Source of the DNA: Flammeovirgaceae bacterium
Lineage (GTDB): Bacteria; Bacteroidota; Bacteroidia; Cytophagales; Cyclobacteriaceae
Assembly (NCBI GenBank): GCA_024638265.1
Contig: JAHEKQ010000001.1
Span: 124,001-188,000, forward strand
Length of the DNA: 64,000 nt
Direction of reading: 5' to 3'
Both the position numbers and the translations under genes were made by a program. Of this stretch, positions 52,281 to 61,500 are shown piece by piece. The notes below the pieces were generated by a model that had not been told where the DNA came from, did not search any database, and was given only the letters and a program-made list of their open reading frames with translations. How positions within the stretch are numbered: the stretch's first letter is position 1; every line of letters starts with the position of its first letter.

Positions 52281-52970
52281 ATGGCATCTACAAACAGCAG
52301 AAAAATAGGCTTCGCCCTCTTGATGATTTTCCTGGGCGCATTGTTCCTCTTCGATAACCTGGATCTATACGATTTACATATCCCTTATTATTTCACTAAG
52401 TGGTATACCTTCTTATTTCTAGTCGGGCTCTTCCTGCTCCTCGTGAGGGAAAAGTCAGGCCCTGGAATCACATTATTGATTATAGGTGCAGTATTCTTTA
52501 CTGCAGATGTGATCGATGTAAGGATCTGGTCCTTATGGCCGGTAGCGTTGATTGCCGTAGGTATCGCTATACTTTTCAGGCGAAGGAATGTGCCTGATAC
52601 ACCCAATACAGGAGCGCATCCCATGGACACTATTGATGAAGTCGCCATTTTTGGTGGAGTAGAAAGAACCGTTCATTCCCAAAAGTTCAAAGGTGGAAAG
52701 CTAAGCGCCATATTTGGCGGTGTGGAAGTTGACCTTTCAAAAGCGAAATTAGAACCGGGAGACCACGTAATTGACCTTTTTGTCCTTTTTGGTGGTGGAA
52801 CGATTTATGTCAACCCCGAAATGAATGTGGAAGTAAGAGTAACCTCTATTTTTGGCGGGTACTCCGATGAGAGGGGTGGTATCAACCTCGAGGATGAGGG
52901 AAGTAAACTCATCATTACCGGAACCGTCCTCTTTGGAGGGGGTGAAGTGAAACTGAGAGCCAGGAGTTGA
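52281..52970 (+). CDS. LiaF-like protein with C-terminal FGG-repeat domain
   Basis: The 229-residue protein repeats the LiaF-TM part (about 8-105, GFALLMIFLGALFLFDNL; LWPVALIAVGIAILFRR) and adds a C-terminal domain (about 118-229) with five FGG turns: AIFGGVER, AIFGGVEVDLSKA, LFGGGTIYV, SIFGGYSDE and LFGGGEVKL. This spacing fits the right-handed beta ladder of the LiaF C-terminal domain. Its stop overlaps the TTG start of the kinase gene in TTGA (52967-52970), so the two are translationally coupled, supporting a sensor-regulator pair. Confidence 0.87.
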   Translation: MASTNSRKIGFALLMIFLGALFLFDNLDLYDLHIPYYFTKWYTFLFLVGLFLLLVREKSGPGITLLIIGAVFFTADVIDVRIWSLWPVALIAVGIAILFRRRNVPDTPNTGAHPMDTIDEVAIFGGVERTVHSQKFKGGKLSAIFGGVEVDLSKAKLEPGDHVIDLFVLFGGGTIYVNPEMNVEVRVTSIFGGYSDERGGINLEDEGSKLIITGTVLFGGGEVKLRARS

Positions 52971-53992
52971 AAGGCCAAAAACTAACATATTACCTAATTA
53001 TATCATTAAGCTTAACCGCGGTATACACTGCCGCGGTTTTGTTCTATTATGATGTTCCAGCCAACCCGGGGATATACGATGCCCTGATTTTCTGTAGCAT
53101 ATTAATTGCCCTCGGATTTTCAGCTTGGTTTGCAATCAGATATATGGATCTCGGGATCAAGAACCTGCCCGAATTAAGTATTGCCCATATTGCCCTTGGT
53201 GCCTTGCTGACCTATTCCAGTATTTACCTGTCCGCAAGAACAGAGAGAATGCTACTCGAGGACATAACTCAACTACCAGCGGGTCTGCTACAAGGAAAGA
53301 TATTTACATGCATCCTGATGTACATCCTGATGGTAATGGTCTTTTACTTCACCCGGTATCGCGAATTCCTGGATGAAAGAGAGAAAAGAGAAGTGGAGTT
53401 GAAAAGCCTGCTCAACGAAGCGGAACTCAACCTCTTAAAAACGCAACTCAATCCGCACTTCATCTTTAATAGCCTCAATTCGATTAGTTCCCTTACTATA
53501 ACTGACCCGGACCGGGCCAGGAATATGGTGGTCAAATTATCAGATTTTCTTCGCTATTCTCTGGGGAAAGGAAAGGAAGAGAAAGTATATCTCGACGAAG
53601 AAATTCAAAACGTCTCGTTGTTTCTCGATATTGAGAAAACCCGATTCGGGGACAGGCTAAACCTTGAAATGACCATTGATGATGCTGCACGCCAGGTGGA
53701 AGTTCCTATTCTCATCCTGCAACCCCTGATCGAAAATGCGGTGAAGTATTCGGTTTATGACTCAATAGAAGGGGCTACCATTTACCTCAAAGCGTATAAA
53801 AAAGGTACACAACTCCACATTGAAATTTCCAATCCGTACGATCCCCGGGATATTCCCGACAAGGGAAAAGGAATTGGATTAAATAACGTGCGGCAGCGAC
53901 TGGATATCATCTATGGCCCCCTGGCAGACATAAATGTACTCCGATCAAAGGACAGATTCAGCTGTAAACTGGTTCTTCCCGTTTCAGGTTAA
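52967..53992 (+). CDS. LytS/YehU-type membrane sensor histidine kinase
   Basis: The 341-residue product starts at TTG 52967, with CAGGAG just upstream and a four-base TTGA overlap with the LiaF-like gene. Four hydrophobic segments span about 7-125. A coiled helix (KREVELKSLLNEAELNLLKTQ) leads to the His_kinase box LNPHFIFNSLNSISS (His near 161). The ATPase motifs are LQPLIENAVKYSVYDS (N box) and GKGIGLNNVRQRLDIIYG (G box). Kinases of this type usually phosphorylate a LytTR response regulator encoded next door; none lies downstream here, where the next genes are a small orphan and a TonB receptor. Confidence 0.9.
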   Translation: MKGQKLTYYLIISLSLTAVYTAAVLFYYDVPANPGIYDALIFCSILIALGFSAWFAIRYMDLGIKNLPELSIAHIALGALLTYSSIYLSARTERMLLEDITQLPAGLLQGKIFTCILMYILMVMVFYFTRYREFLDEREKREVELKSLLNEAELNLLKTQLNPHFIFNSLNSISSLTITDPDRARNMVVKLSDFLRYSLGKGKEEKVYLDEEIQNVSLFLDIEKTRFGDRLNLEMTIDDAARQVEVPILILQPLIENAVKYSVYDSIEGATIYLKAYKKGTQLHIEISNPYDPRDIPDKGKGIGLNNVRQRLDIIYGPLADINVLRSKDRFSCKLVLPVSG

Positions 53993-54146
53993 CTGGTCCC
54001 CCTCACCCGCATTTTAAAGAAAAGACCCCCTAGATATTACGTAGGCAAATCCTCCTAATTAAAAATTTTACTTTATATTGTCCTTCCGGTGAAACCTAAA
54101 TTTTTTGAATGGGTTACCAATCAATTGGTAAAGAAATATAGATGTA

Positions 54147-54416
54147 ATGGAAAAACTGGAATCTAGCAACTACAGGGGAATCGACTACATTCGGTTGAGT
54201 GACCTCCCTGATAATCAGTACCTTTCATTTATGGAATGGGTTGGCAAAGAGAGTATTATCACGATACAAGTCAATGGAAATGCGCTTAAGAATTGCGTGC
54301 AGTACTCAGATTATTGCTATTGGTTTGACAAGGTATTCAGTGAGTCAGAAAATGCCAAGACCACTGATAATTCAGCCCGAAAGGGCAAATCTTTCGGACT
54401 GGCATTCGACAATTAA
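54147..54416 (+). CDS. Small hypothetical protein
   Basis: I do not recognise this 89-residue protein. It is soluble, with GIDYIRLSDLPDNQYLSFMEWVGKESIITIQVNGNALKNCVQYSDYCYWFDKVFSES (about 10-67) suggesting a small alpha/beta fold, and a polar tail ending KSFGLAFDN. It is flanked by a 154-bp AT-rich upstream gap, in which ATTG (54077-54080) and ATTTTTTG (54100-54107) are separated by 19 bases like a weak Bacteroidota promoter, and a good terminator at 54423. It is therefore an independent, probably real, transcription unit. Confidence 0.65.
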   Translation: MEKLESSNYRGIDYIRLSDLPDNQYLSFMEWVGKESIITIQVNGNALKNCVQYSDYCYWFDKVFSESENAKTTDNSARKGKSFGLAFDN

Positions 54417-54422
54417 TCATCT

Positions 54423-54445
54423 ACCCGGTCTGTACCGGGTTTTAT
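54423..54445 (+). terminator. Rho-independent terminator after the 89-residue gene
   Basis: ACCCGGT (54423-54429) pairs with ACCGGGT (54434-54440) around the loop CTGT, followed by TTTATTATAT. The hairpin begins seven bases after the stop codon. The seven-base stem is perfect. Confidence 0.8.
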
Positions 54446-54455
54446 TATATCCTCT

Positions 54456-54508
54456 TTTTTAGTCTAGTCTAAAAATTAAATTTGATTAGTCTTAAATTAA
54501 ATTTTAAT
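54456..54508 (+). promoter_or_regulatory. Candidate metalloregulator operator of the TonB receptor
   Basis: A 20-bp inverted repeat, TTTTTAGTCTAGTCTAAAAA (54456-54475), has perfect 7-base arms. The overlapping 22-bp direct repeat at 54465-54486 and 54487-54508 (TAGTCT followed by an A/T-rich run, 17 of 22 identical) covers the -33 element of the promoter at 54481-54512. TTTAG...CTAAA palindromes resemble sites of DtxR/MntR-family regulators; that identification is inference. Confidence 0.55.
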
Positions 54509-54512
54509 TTTG
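54481..54512 (+). promoter_or_regulatory. Bacteroidota sigma-70-type promoter of the TonB receptor
   Basis: TTTG (54481-54484), a 20-base spacer and TAATTTTG (54505-54512) match the Bacteroidota consensus TTTG/TAnnTTTG at every fixed position. Transcription should begin near 54519, about 20 bases before the ATG at 54539. Confidence 0.7.
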
Positions 54513-54538
54513 CTAACAAATAATTTCAATTGGGCAAA

Positions 54539-56785
54539 ATGAGGATAGTTATAGCCTTTGCGTTTATAACACTGGTATTCCTGCAGGTGAAAGCCCAGGG
54601 GATTGAAGGGAGAATAGTAGATACTAACTCCTCGGGGATTCCCTATGTAAATATTGGCGTAAAAGATTCACGCATAGGAACCAACTCAGACGAAAATGGT
54701 TTCTTCAGCCTTGAGCTTGAGGATGGCAGTTACAAGTTGATTATATCCTCGGTCGGTTATGACCGCCATGAACAAACCGTTACTGTCTCCGGAAAGACCC
54801 ACCTGGATCCCATAGTTCTTATGGAAAACTCCCTCGGATTAAATGAGGTAGTGGTCACCGGTACCCAGTATGAGACCTATCTCAAGTCCTCCCCGGTTAA
54901 AGTGGAAGTTGTAACCAGCGAATACCTCATGAAGAATTTCGCCCCAACCAATCTGGTGGAGGGGATTTCTATGATTAACGGGGTGCAGGAAGTAGTGGCG
55001 TGCGGAGTTTGTTACACAAATAGTATAAGCATTAATGGGCTGCCCGGGCCTTACACGGCAGTACTTATGGACGGCACTCCGATTTATGGTAGCCTTGCCG
55101 CGACGTATGGCCTGAATGGTATCCCGACCTCAATTATCGACCGCTTCGAAGTGATCAAAGGTCCCAGCTCAACTTTGTACGGATCTGAGGCTGTAGCAGG
55201 AGTAATTAACATCATTACCAAAGACCCTGACGAACATCCGCTCTTTTCATTGGATATCATGGGTACCTCCCATCTTGAATCGTTCGGAAATATAGCCTTC
55301 TCACCCAGGTCAGGGAAACATAGGGGGTACGTGGGTATCAATTATGCGTACATCAACGACTTTGATGATGACAATGCCGATGGTTTTGGAGATATGGCTA
55401 GCCTGGATAGGATATCCCTGTTTTCCCGATGGAACATCAACCGAAAGAGCGGGAAACTATTTACCATCACCGGAAAACTCTATTTTGAAGATCGGCGAAA
55501 TGGTGTAGAGGAATTCCTGAAAGATAGGGCCTACCGGGAATTGCGAGGCGACGATACGGTCTACGGGGAGAGCATTTACACCTACCGAAGCGAGTTGTTC
55601 GGTAAATATGAGTTCGGATCCGGCTTTAATCTTGATTATTCCTTTAGTCATCATGAGCAGGATAGTTATTATGGCGCGGACCACTACAGGGCAGAACAAT
55701 CGATACTATTCGGAAATTTCACCTGGCGAAAGGACCTGGAAAATCACCGGCTTCTCACGGGGTTAACTTTGAGGTCGCAATTGTATGATGATAATACGGT
55801 GGCAACAGAATTGACGGATGGTTCAAACTATCCGGACAACCAGTTCACACCCGGGCTGTTTGTTCAGGACGAGTGGATAGTATCCAAAAAAGTAACCTTG
55901 CTCAGTGGATTGAGAGCTGATTTCCATCGGGACTACCAACTTGAATGGAGCCCCCGGTTCAGTGTTAAGTACAATCCCTGGCCTTATACGACTTTCCGGC
56001 TCAATACCGGGACAGGGTTTAAGCTGGTCAACCTGTTCACTGAAGACCATGCCTTTGTAACTGGTCAACGACAGGTGGTAATTGAGGAAGAACTCAGGCC
56101 TGAAGAAAGTTATAATATCACCCTTAATGCCAACCATGCATTCGTACTCGGAGAATCCCAGGGAATGTTTGATCTCGACCTGTATTACACGCATTTTTCA
56201 AACAAGATCATTCCGGATTATGACACTCCCGGACAGATTATTTACCGAAACATAGATGGTACCGCGGAAACTAAGGGAATCAGTGCCAATCTTACACAGC
56301 AATGGGTAAATGGTCTCGGCTTGGTTGCCGGAGCCACATTTCAAAGAGCTGTCGAGATCAGTGATGAGGGTAAAAGAGCCATCGAGTTTGCCCCGGATTG
56401 GAGTGGAGTCTTTACTCTGAACTACTTATGGAGAAAAGCTGATATCACCCTTGCATACACCGCTAATATTTCTGGACCAATGCAGTTACCCGAGGTATAC
56501 GACCTCGATGAGAACGGTAATCCTTTTGGCTCTCCACGGCCCACGAGGTCCGTTCCATTTTCCATGCAGAATTTCCAGGTTCAAAAACAATTCAATGCTG
56601 AAACTTCAGTCTATGTTGGAGTTCAGAATCTCTTTAACTACCAACAGGAGTTATCTCCTTTGGTGGGATACAATGATCCCAACTTTTCCTCCGGATTCAG
56701 TCCTTATTTTGACACCAGCTATTCTTTCTCTCCCCTGCACGGTAGGGAATTCTACCTGGGCATTCGCTGGAACCCCGGCAAATAA
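54539..56785 (+). CDS. TonB-dependent outer-membrane receptor with CxxC in the plug
   Basis: From the ATG at 54539 the product has 748 residues; a TTG three codons upstream is less likely because the signal peptide MRIVIAFAFITLVFLQVKAQ starts at the ATG. A carboxypeptidase-regulatory-like domain (about 20-95) precedes the plug (about 105-225), which contains VVACGVCYTNSISINGLPGPYTAVLMDGTPIYGS and RFEVIKGPSSTLYGSEAVAGVINIITKDP. The 22-strand barrel ends YLGIRWNPGK. The Cys pair in VACGVC is unusual for a plug and could bind or sense a metal. The upstream operator-like palindrome also points to metal control. The transported substrate is unknown. Confidence 0.9.
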   Translation: MRIVIAFAFITLVFLQVKAQGIEGRIVDTNSSGIPYVNIGVKDSRIGTNSDENGFFSLELEDGSYKLIISSVGYDRHEQTVTVSGKTHLDPIVLMENSLGLNEVVVTGTQYETYLKSSPVKVEVVTSEYLMKNFAPTNLVEGISMINGVQEVVACGVCYTNSISINGLPGPYTAVLMDGTPIYGSLAATYGLNGIPTSIIDRFEVIKGPSSTLYGSEAVAGVINIITKDPDEHPLFSLDIMGTSHLESFGNIAFSPRSGKHRGYVGINYAYINDFDDDNADGFGDMASLDRISLFSRWNINRKSGKLFTITGKLYFEDRRNGVEEFLKDRAYRELRGDDTVYGESIYTYRSELFGKYEFGSGFNLDYSFSHHEQDSYYGADHYRAEQSILFGNFTWRKDLENHRLLTGLTLRSQLYDDNTVATELTDGSNYPDNQFTPGLFVQDEWIVSKKVTLLSGLRADFHRDYQLEWSPRFSVKYNPWPYTTFRLNTGTGFKLVNLFTEDHAFVTGQRQVVIEEELRPEESYNITLNANHAFVLGESQGMFDLDLYYTHFSNKIIPDYDTPGQIIYRNIDGTAETKGISANLTQQWVNGLGLVAGATFQRAVEISDEGKRAIEFAPDWSGVFTLNYLWRKADITLAYTANISGPMQLPEVYDLDENGNPFGSPRPTRSVPFSMQNFQVQKQFNAETSVYVGVQNLFNYQQELSPLVGYNDPNFSSGFSPYFDTSYSFSPLHGREFYLGIRWNPGK

Positions 56786-56788
56786 GGG

Positions 56789-56819
56789 TTTGATCAAATC
56801 GATCTTATTTTGATCTTTG
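56789..56819 (+). promoter_or_regulatory. Bacteroidota-type promoter of tpiA
   Basis: TTTG (56789-56792), exactly 19 bases, then GATCTTTG (56812-56819) match the TTTG-N19-TAnnTTTG consensus with one mismatch (G for the first T). It begins three bases after the TonB receptor stop and ends 19 bp before the tpiA ATG, so tpiA is expressed separately from the receptor. Confidence 0.65.
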
Positions 56820-56838
56820 GACCTGAAACAATCCGATC

Positions 56839-57600
56839 ATGAGAAAGAATATTGTCGCAGGTAACTGGAAAATGAACAAAGACCATGAGGGCGCTCTCTC
56901 ACTGACTTCCGAAGTGGTCCATATGGCAGGAGACGAATTGACCGATGACGTTACACTCGTTATCATCCCTCCGTTCCCTTTTCTAAAACCCGTTTCCTCC
57001 CTGTTACCAGAAGAATCCCATGTCTTTCTCGGGGCACAAAATTGTCATTGGGAAAATAGCGGAGCCTTTACCGGTGAGGTCTCTGCCTCCATGCTGGCAT
57101 CTATCGGGGTAGAATATGTGGTCATAGGTCACAGTGAGCGAAGGGAGTATTTTTCTGAGACCAATGAGCAATTGGCAAGGAAAGTCGATGCAGTCCTCAA
57201 TCAAGGCATGATCCCCATTTTCTGCTGTGGCGAACCCCTGGAAATCCGTGAACATGGCGACCCCTACCAGTATGTGACCAAGCAACTTACCGAAAGTATT
57301 TTTCATCTTGAAGAAAACGAAATGGCTAAGGTAGTGATCGCTTATGAACCCATCTGGGCTATAGGGACAGGTAAAACTGCCACTTCAGACCAGGCGCAGT
57401 ATATGCACGCCGCTTTGAGAAAGCACATTGAGGAGAGGTATGGAAAGGACCTGTCCTCCCGGATATCCATTCTTTACGGGGGAAGTTGCAAACCATCGAA
57501 CGCCCCGGATTTATTTTCCTGTGAAGACGTCGATGGCGGCCTGATCGGTGGGGCCAGTCTCAGTTCCAGAGATTTCGTTGATATCGCTAAATCGTTTTGA
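56839..57600 (+). CDS. tpiA: Triosephosphate isomerase
   Basis: The 253-residue enzyme interconverts dihydroxyacetone phosphate and glyceraldehyde 3-phosphate. Lys11 in GNWKMNK, His in VIGHSERREYF (near 98), the catalytic Glu in AYEPIWAIGTGKTATSDQAQ (near 170), and the phosphate-loop segments ILYGGSCKPSN and DGGLIGGASL are all present. Length is normal. The stop TGA overlaps the TTG start of prmA in TTGA (57597-57600), making the two translationally coupled. A promoter lies directly upstream. Confidence 0.97.
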   Translation: MRKNIVAGNWKMNKDHEGALSLTSEVVHMAGDELTDDVTLVIIPPFPFLKPVSSLLPEESHVFLGAQNCHWENSGAFTGEVSASMLASIGVEYVVIGHSERREYFSETNEQLARKVDAVLNQGMIPIFCCGEPLEIREHGDPYQYVTKQLTESIFHLEENEMAKVVIAYEPIWAIGTGKTATSDQAQYMHAALRKHIEERYGKDLSSRISILYGGSCKPSNAPDLFSCEDVDGGLIGGASLSSRDFVDIAKSF

Positions 57601-58430
57601 CAGACTACGCCCTTTTCAAACTCATCGTTCCGGGTGAGTGGAAAGAAGTGATGATCGCCGAACTGGGGGATCTTGGTTTTGACATGATGGAAGAAACCGA
57701 GGATGCGATTGAGGCTGTAGTACCGTGGGAAAGAAAGGAAACCATGCCGGTAGACTCGCTACTCAAGAGATATAAACATATCAGTGGGCTTTCCGGCTCA
57801 TGGCTCGAAGTTGAAAATATCAACTGGAACGAGGAGTGGGAAAAAAATTATGACCCGATACTGGTGAGGGACAGGGTTTACATCCGGGCAGATTTTCATC
57901 CTGTCCTTGAGGGTATCGAAAAAGAGATTGTCATAAATCCCAGGATGTCCTTCGGAACAGGCCATCACGCCACCACATGGGGAATGGTTGAGGCAATGCT
58001 TACACTCGATTTCAGAGGGAAGAAAGTGCTTGACGCGGGCTGCGGGACCGGGGTTTTGGGTATCCTCGCCGCGATGAACGATGCAAAAGAAGTTGTTGCC
58101 TATGATGTAAGTCAGTTGTGTGTAGACAATACAGAAGAAAATGCCAAAATCAATAATGTAAGCCTGATAACAGAATGCTGTACGGTAAAAGAGCTCCAAG
58201 CCAGTGGCCCATTTAACTACATACTTGCCAACATTAACAAAAACGCCTTGCTTGAAGAAATGGTGGACTATATTAAACTCCTAAAACCTGATGGAGAGCT
58301 ATTTCTTAGCGGATTTTTTTCATCAGATATTGACGATATGCTAAAAAAGGCCGAATCCCTGGGAATGTCAGTGATTTACCAGGAAGATCGGGAGGGATGG
58401 GCTACTCTTGGATTTAGGCATAAAAAATGA
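57597..58430 (+). CDS. prmA: Ribosomal protein L11 methyltransferase
   Basis: The 277-residue protein starts at TTG 57597 and overlaps the tpiA stop by four bases. The N-terminal alpha/beta substrate-recognition domain covers about 1-75 (FKLIVPGEWKEVMIAELGDLGFDMMEE), followed by NWNEEWEKNYDPI and the catalytic domain with PRMSFGTGHHATTWGMVEAML (near 117-137), KVLDAGCGTGVLGILAA (SAM motif I) and NYILANINKNALLEEM (the NxxxN-type motif IV). It methylates lysines and the N-terminus of L11. No other start fits: the next Met would remove conserved residues. Confidence 0.93.
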   Translation: MTDYALFKLIVPGEWKEVMIAELGDLGFDMMEETEDAIEAVVPWERKETMPVDSLLKRYKHISGLSGSWLEVENINWNEEWEKNYDPILVRDRVYIRADFHPVLEGIEKEIVINPRMSFGTGHHATTWGMVEAMLTLDFRGKKVLDAGCGTGVLGILAAMNDAKEVVAYDVSQLCVDNTEENAKINNVSLITECCTVKELQASGPFNYILANINKNALLEEMVDYIKLLKPDGELFLSGFFSSDIDDMLKKAESLGMSVIYQEDREGWATLGFRHKK

Positions 58431-58521
58431 ACCCGATTAGGGATACTTTTCTTTTGAACACCCGTTATAATGTAATAAAACCCAATTTTGGTAAATTGAG
58501 TGAATTTATGGGTCCGGCCAG

Positions 58522-61500
58522 GTGAATAAATTGATCAAATACATATGGCTGCTAGCAGCTTGTCTGCCAGTTAACCTCTTCGCCCAGGGATTGGAATTAC
58601 CCCAAACCCCGGAGGAATATGGTGCTGCCGTAAAGGAAATGCTTACACGCACGAACAAGGAAAGTGCAATGGCTACGGGTGCTACATTTGATGTAGTGTG
58701 GAACAGCCTGACCCTTGATGCCAAAAAGAAGATTATGGCCGCCGGCATGGACACCCGGGAACGAAAGTATCCCATATATCCACATCTTTCAGAATACTTC
58801 AGAAGTATCGCCCTGGCCGTGGAAAAAGAAGGAGTTGATCCGGGTACCCTGATTGATTATCTCAACATGACGGACAAAGTCCGTGCTGACTTTGACAAGG
58901 CGAAGTACCTGCGGTACCTGAGAACTATGGCGATATTTTTCGAGTTCCATGCCCTTCACAATAGTCCCAGGAACCGTTTATATCCCGTGAATGACAATTA
59001 CGTCTTTGAGTATATAGGAGAACCGGAAGGTGCTTATGCAGACACCGACAGTTCCTACCTGGATCCGTATTATTACGATACATCCTATTACAGCGACGAC
59101 TATTACAGTGATCCTAACTACCAGGACGAGATTTATGACCCTTATGATCCAGATTACGTGGATCCCTACGCTCAACAGGAGGAGTATGTAGCCGAACCCG
59201 TTGATCCCTATGCAGAGATTGACTTCATGAAACCTGAAGTGATTATCCCTGAACCCTACGGCCCTATCATACGGTTTGAGCAAGTTTCATTGAACATAGC
59301 TACCTACTATGATTCGGTATTTATCGAAAATACATCCGGGTTCTTTTCCCTGGATGATAATTCCTTCACTGGTGAGGGAGGCACTTTCGATTGGTCTGTA
59401 GCCGGACTTGAACCTGTTTATGTCGACTTGGATAAATACACCTTTGATGCAAATAAACCTGAATTCCTGGCCGTCGACGTGACGCTTCATTACGACTCCT
59501 TACTCAATATGCCAATCAAGGGATATATGAAATTTGAAAGTGTAAGACACGATTCTATTGTCAAGCCCAAATTCCCCGTATTTACTTCTTACAGGGCTGA
59601 TCAAAAGGTAGCGTTAACCAATGATCCGGCAGTGAATTTTACAGGGGGATTCTCCCTCAACGGCGCAAACCCGGGGACACGAAACCTTTTTGATTACCCG
59701 AGCAGGGTCGAAATCCTGGGAAACCCCGGCAAGAAGGTCGAATTCCGGTCCAGGGACTTTGAATTTGGTGACACAGTGCTCAGGGCCCCTAATGCCCGTA
59801 TGGTTATTCATCACAAGAGCGACTCCATATTTCATCCTTCCGTACGATTCAGCTACTACTATGGATCGAAAGACCTTCGGGTGACCAAGGAGCGCGGAAA
59901 ATTTAAGGACACTCCCTTCATTTCTTCATTCTTTGGTATGAATATCAAGACGGAAGACCTTTACTGGAATATGGGAGGTGACAGTCTAGATCTGAATATC
60001 AGGAATGGCAAAACCATTGTTCCTACCGTATTTGAATCCTTTAATCACTTCGAGCGTACAGATTTCTTCAAGCTTCGGGGTCTTTACAGTTTCAACCCTC
60101 TACTTCAACTGGTCAATTACAGCAAGCGGATCATGTCCGACCGGTTTTTCCTTGGGGATATGGCCTCTGATACCAAAATCAATTATGAAATGCTGGAGGG
60201 AGGTACCCAGATGTTACATTATAAAGGACTTCTCTCCTATGACCGGGCAAGCGGACAAGTTATCCTGTATCCCAATGCCATTGATATGGTAGATGCCAAC
60301 ATGGGAAAAGTTGATTATGACGACATCATTCTTGAATCGATTATGTCGGAAGATCGCTATTCACCCAACGCCACGGTATACCTGGAAGATGAGCGGATAG
60401 AGGTAAGGGGAGTGGAAACTTTCGGCGTAAGTGACTCCCTCAACGTAAATATTTTCCCGGACAGCTCAAGGATTACCATCCTGAAAAACCGGGATATCAA
60501 GTTTGACGGTATTATTACTGCCGGAAACTTTGAATACGTTGGTAAGGATTTCACATTCAAATACGATAGTTTCCTGGTAAATCTTGGTGTTATTGAGTCG
60601 GTTCAATTTTATGTTACCGACAGCCTGGGGAATCGTAGCCAGATTGACAATCGCATGGTAGGGCTGGATTCGGCGGCAGCCGCGGTTGCCGGGGTCTCGG
60701 CGGCAGACAACGCTACTTCGGGTACCCTGTATATCAACGCGCCCGACAATAAGTCTGCAAAGATCGAGTATCCCAACTATCCCAACTTTAATGCGGGTAT
60801 GGGGGCCGTAGTATATTTTGACAGGCCTGAGATCCTCGATGGTATTTATGATAAATCCATATTTTTTGTGGCGCCCCCGTTCAAAATCGACAGCTTGAAT
60901 GACAGTGATCCCGCAGCTATTCAATTTGAGGGAGCATTTGCTTCCAGTGGGATGTTCCCGGTATTCGAGGAAAAACTAGAGCGTCAACCCGACAATTCTA
61001 TGGGTTTTGTTCATGATATTCCGGAGGAGGGATACCAGCTTTACCAGGGAGAGGGAACCATGCAGGGGGGGCTCAGTCTAAACAAGGAAGGACTGAGGGG
61101 CCAGGGTAAAATCGATTTTCTCACAACCACCTTATTGTCTGACGATTTTACATTTTACCCCGACTCCATTACCGGTTATGGCCAATCGGGGCAAATGCTG
61201 GAAGAAGATTATAATGGCCTGGTCTATCCCGCTGCAGACTTCAGCAACTACCGGCTTAAGTGGCTGCCCAAAAAAGACTCTATGTACATCTACAATGTCG
61301 GTGACCCTTTCCAGTTTTACAATGGAGTGGCTTCTCTCGATGGTGTGGCAGCGATCACCAATCTGGGGGTTCGCGGCAAAGGTACACTTCGAAGTCTTGG
61401 CTCGGTCGCTGAATCCGATCGGATTATCCTTAACAGTGATAATTTCACTGCCAGGAATTCGGAATTCATCGTAGAATCTGACGACCCCACCAAGCCAACC

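Noticed and set aside
58464-58470. TATAAT hexamer upstream of the giant gene as an E. coli-type -10 element
   Set aside because: Bacteroidota primary sigma factor uses TAnnTTTG; no TTGACA-like element lies at proper distance. CAATTTTG at 58483-58490 is the better -7 candidate but lacks a spaced TTTG.
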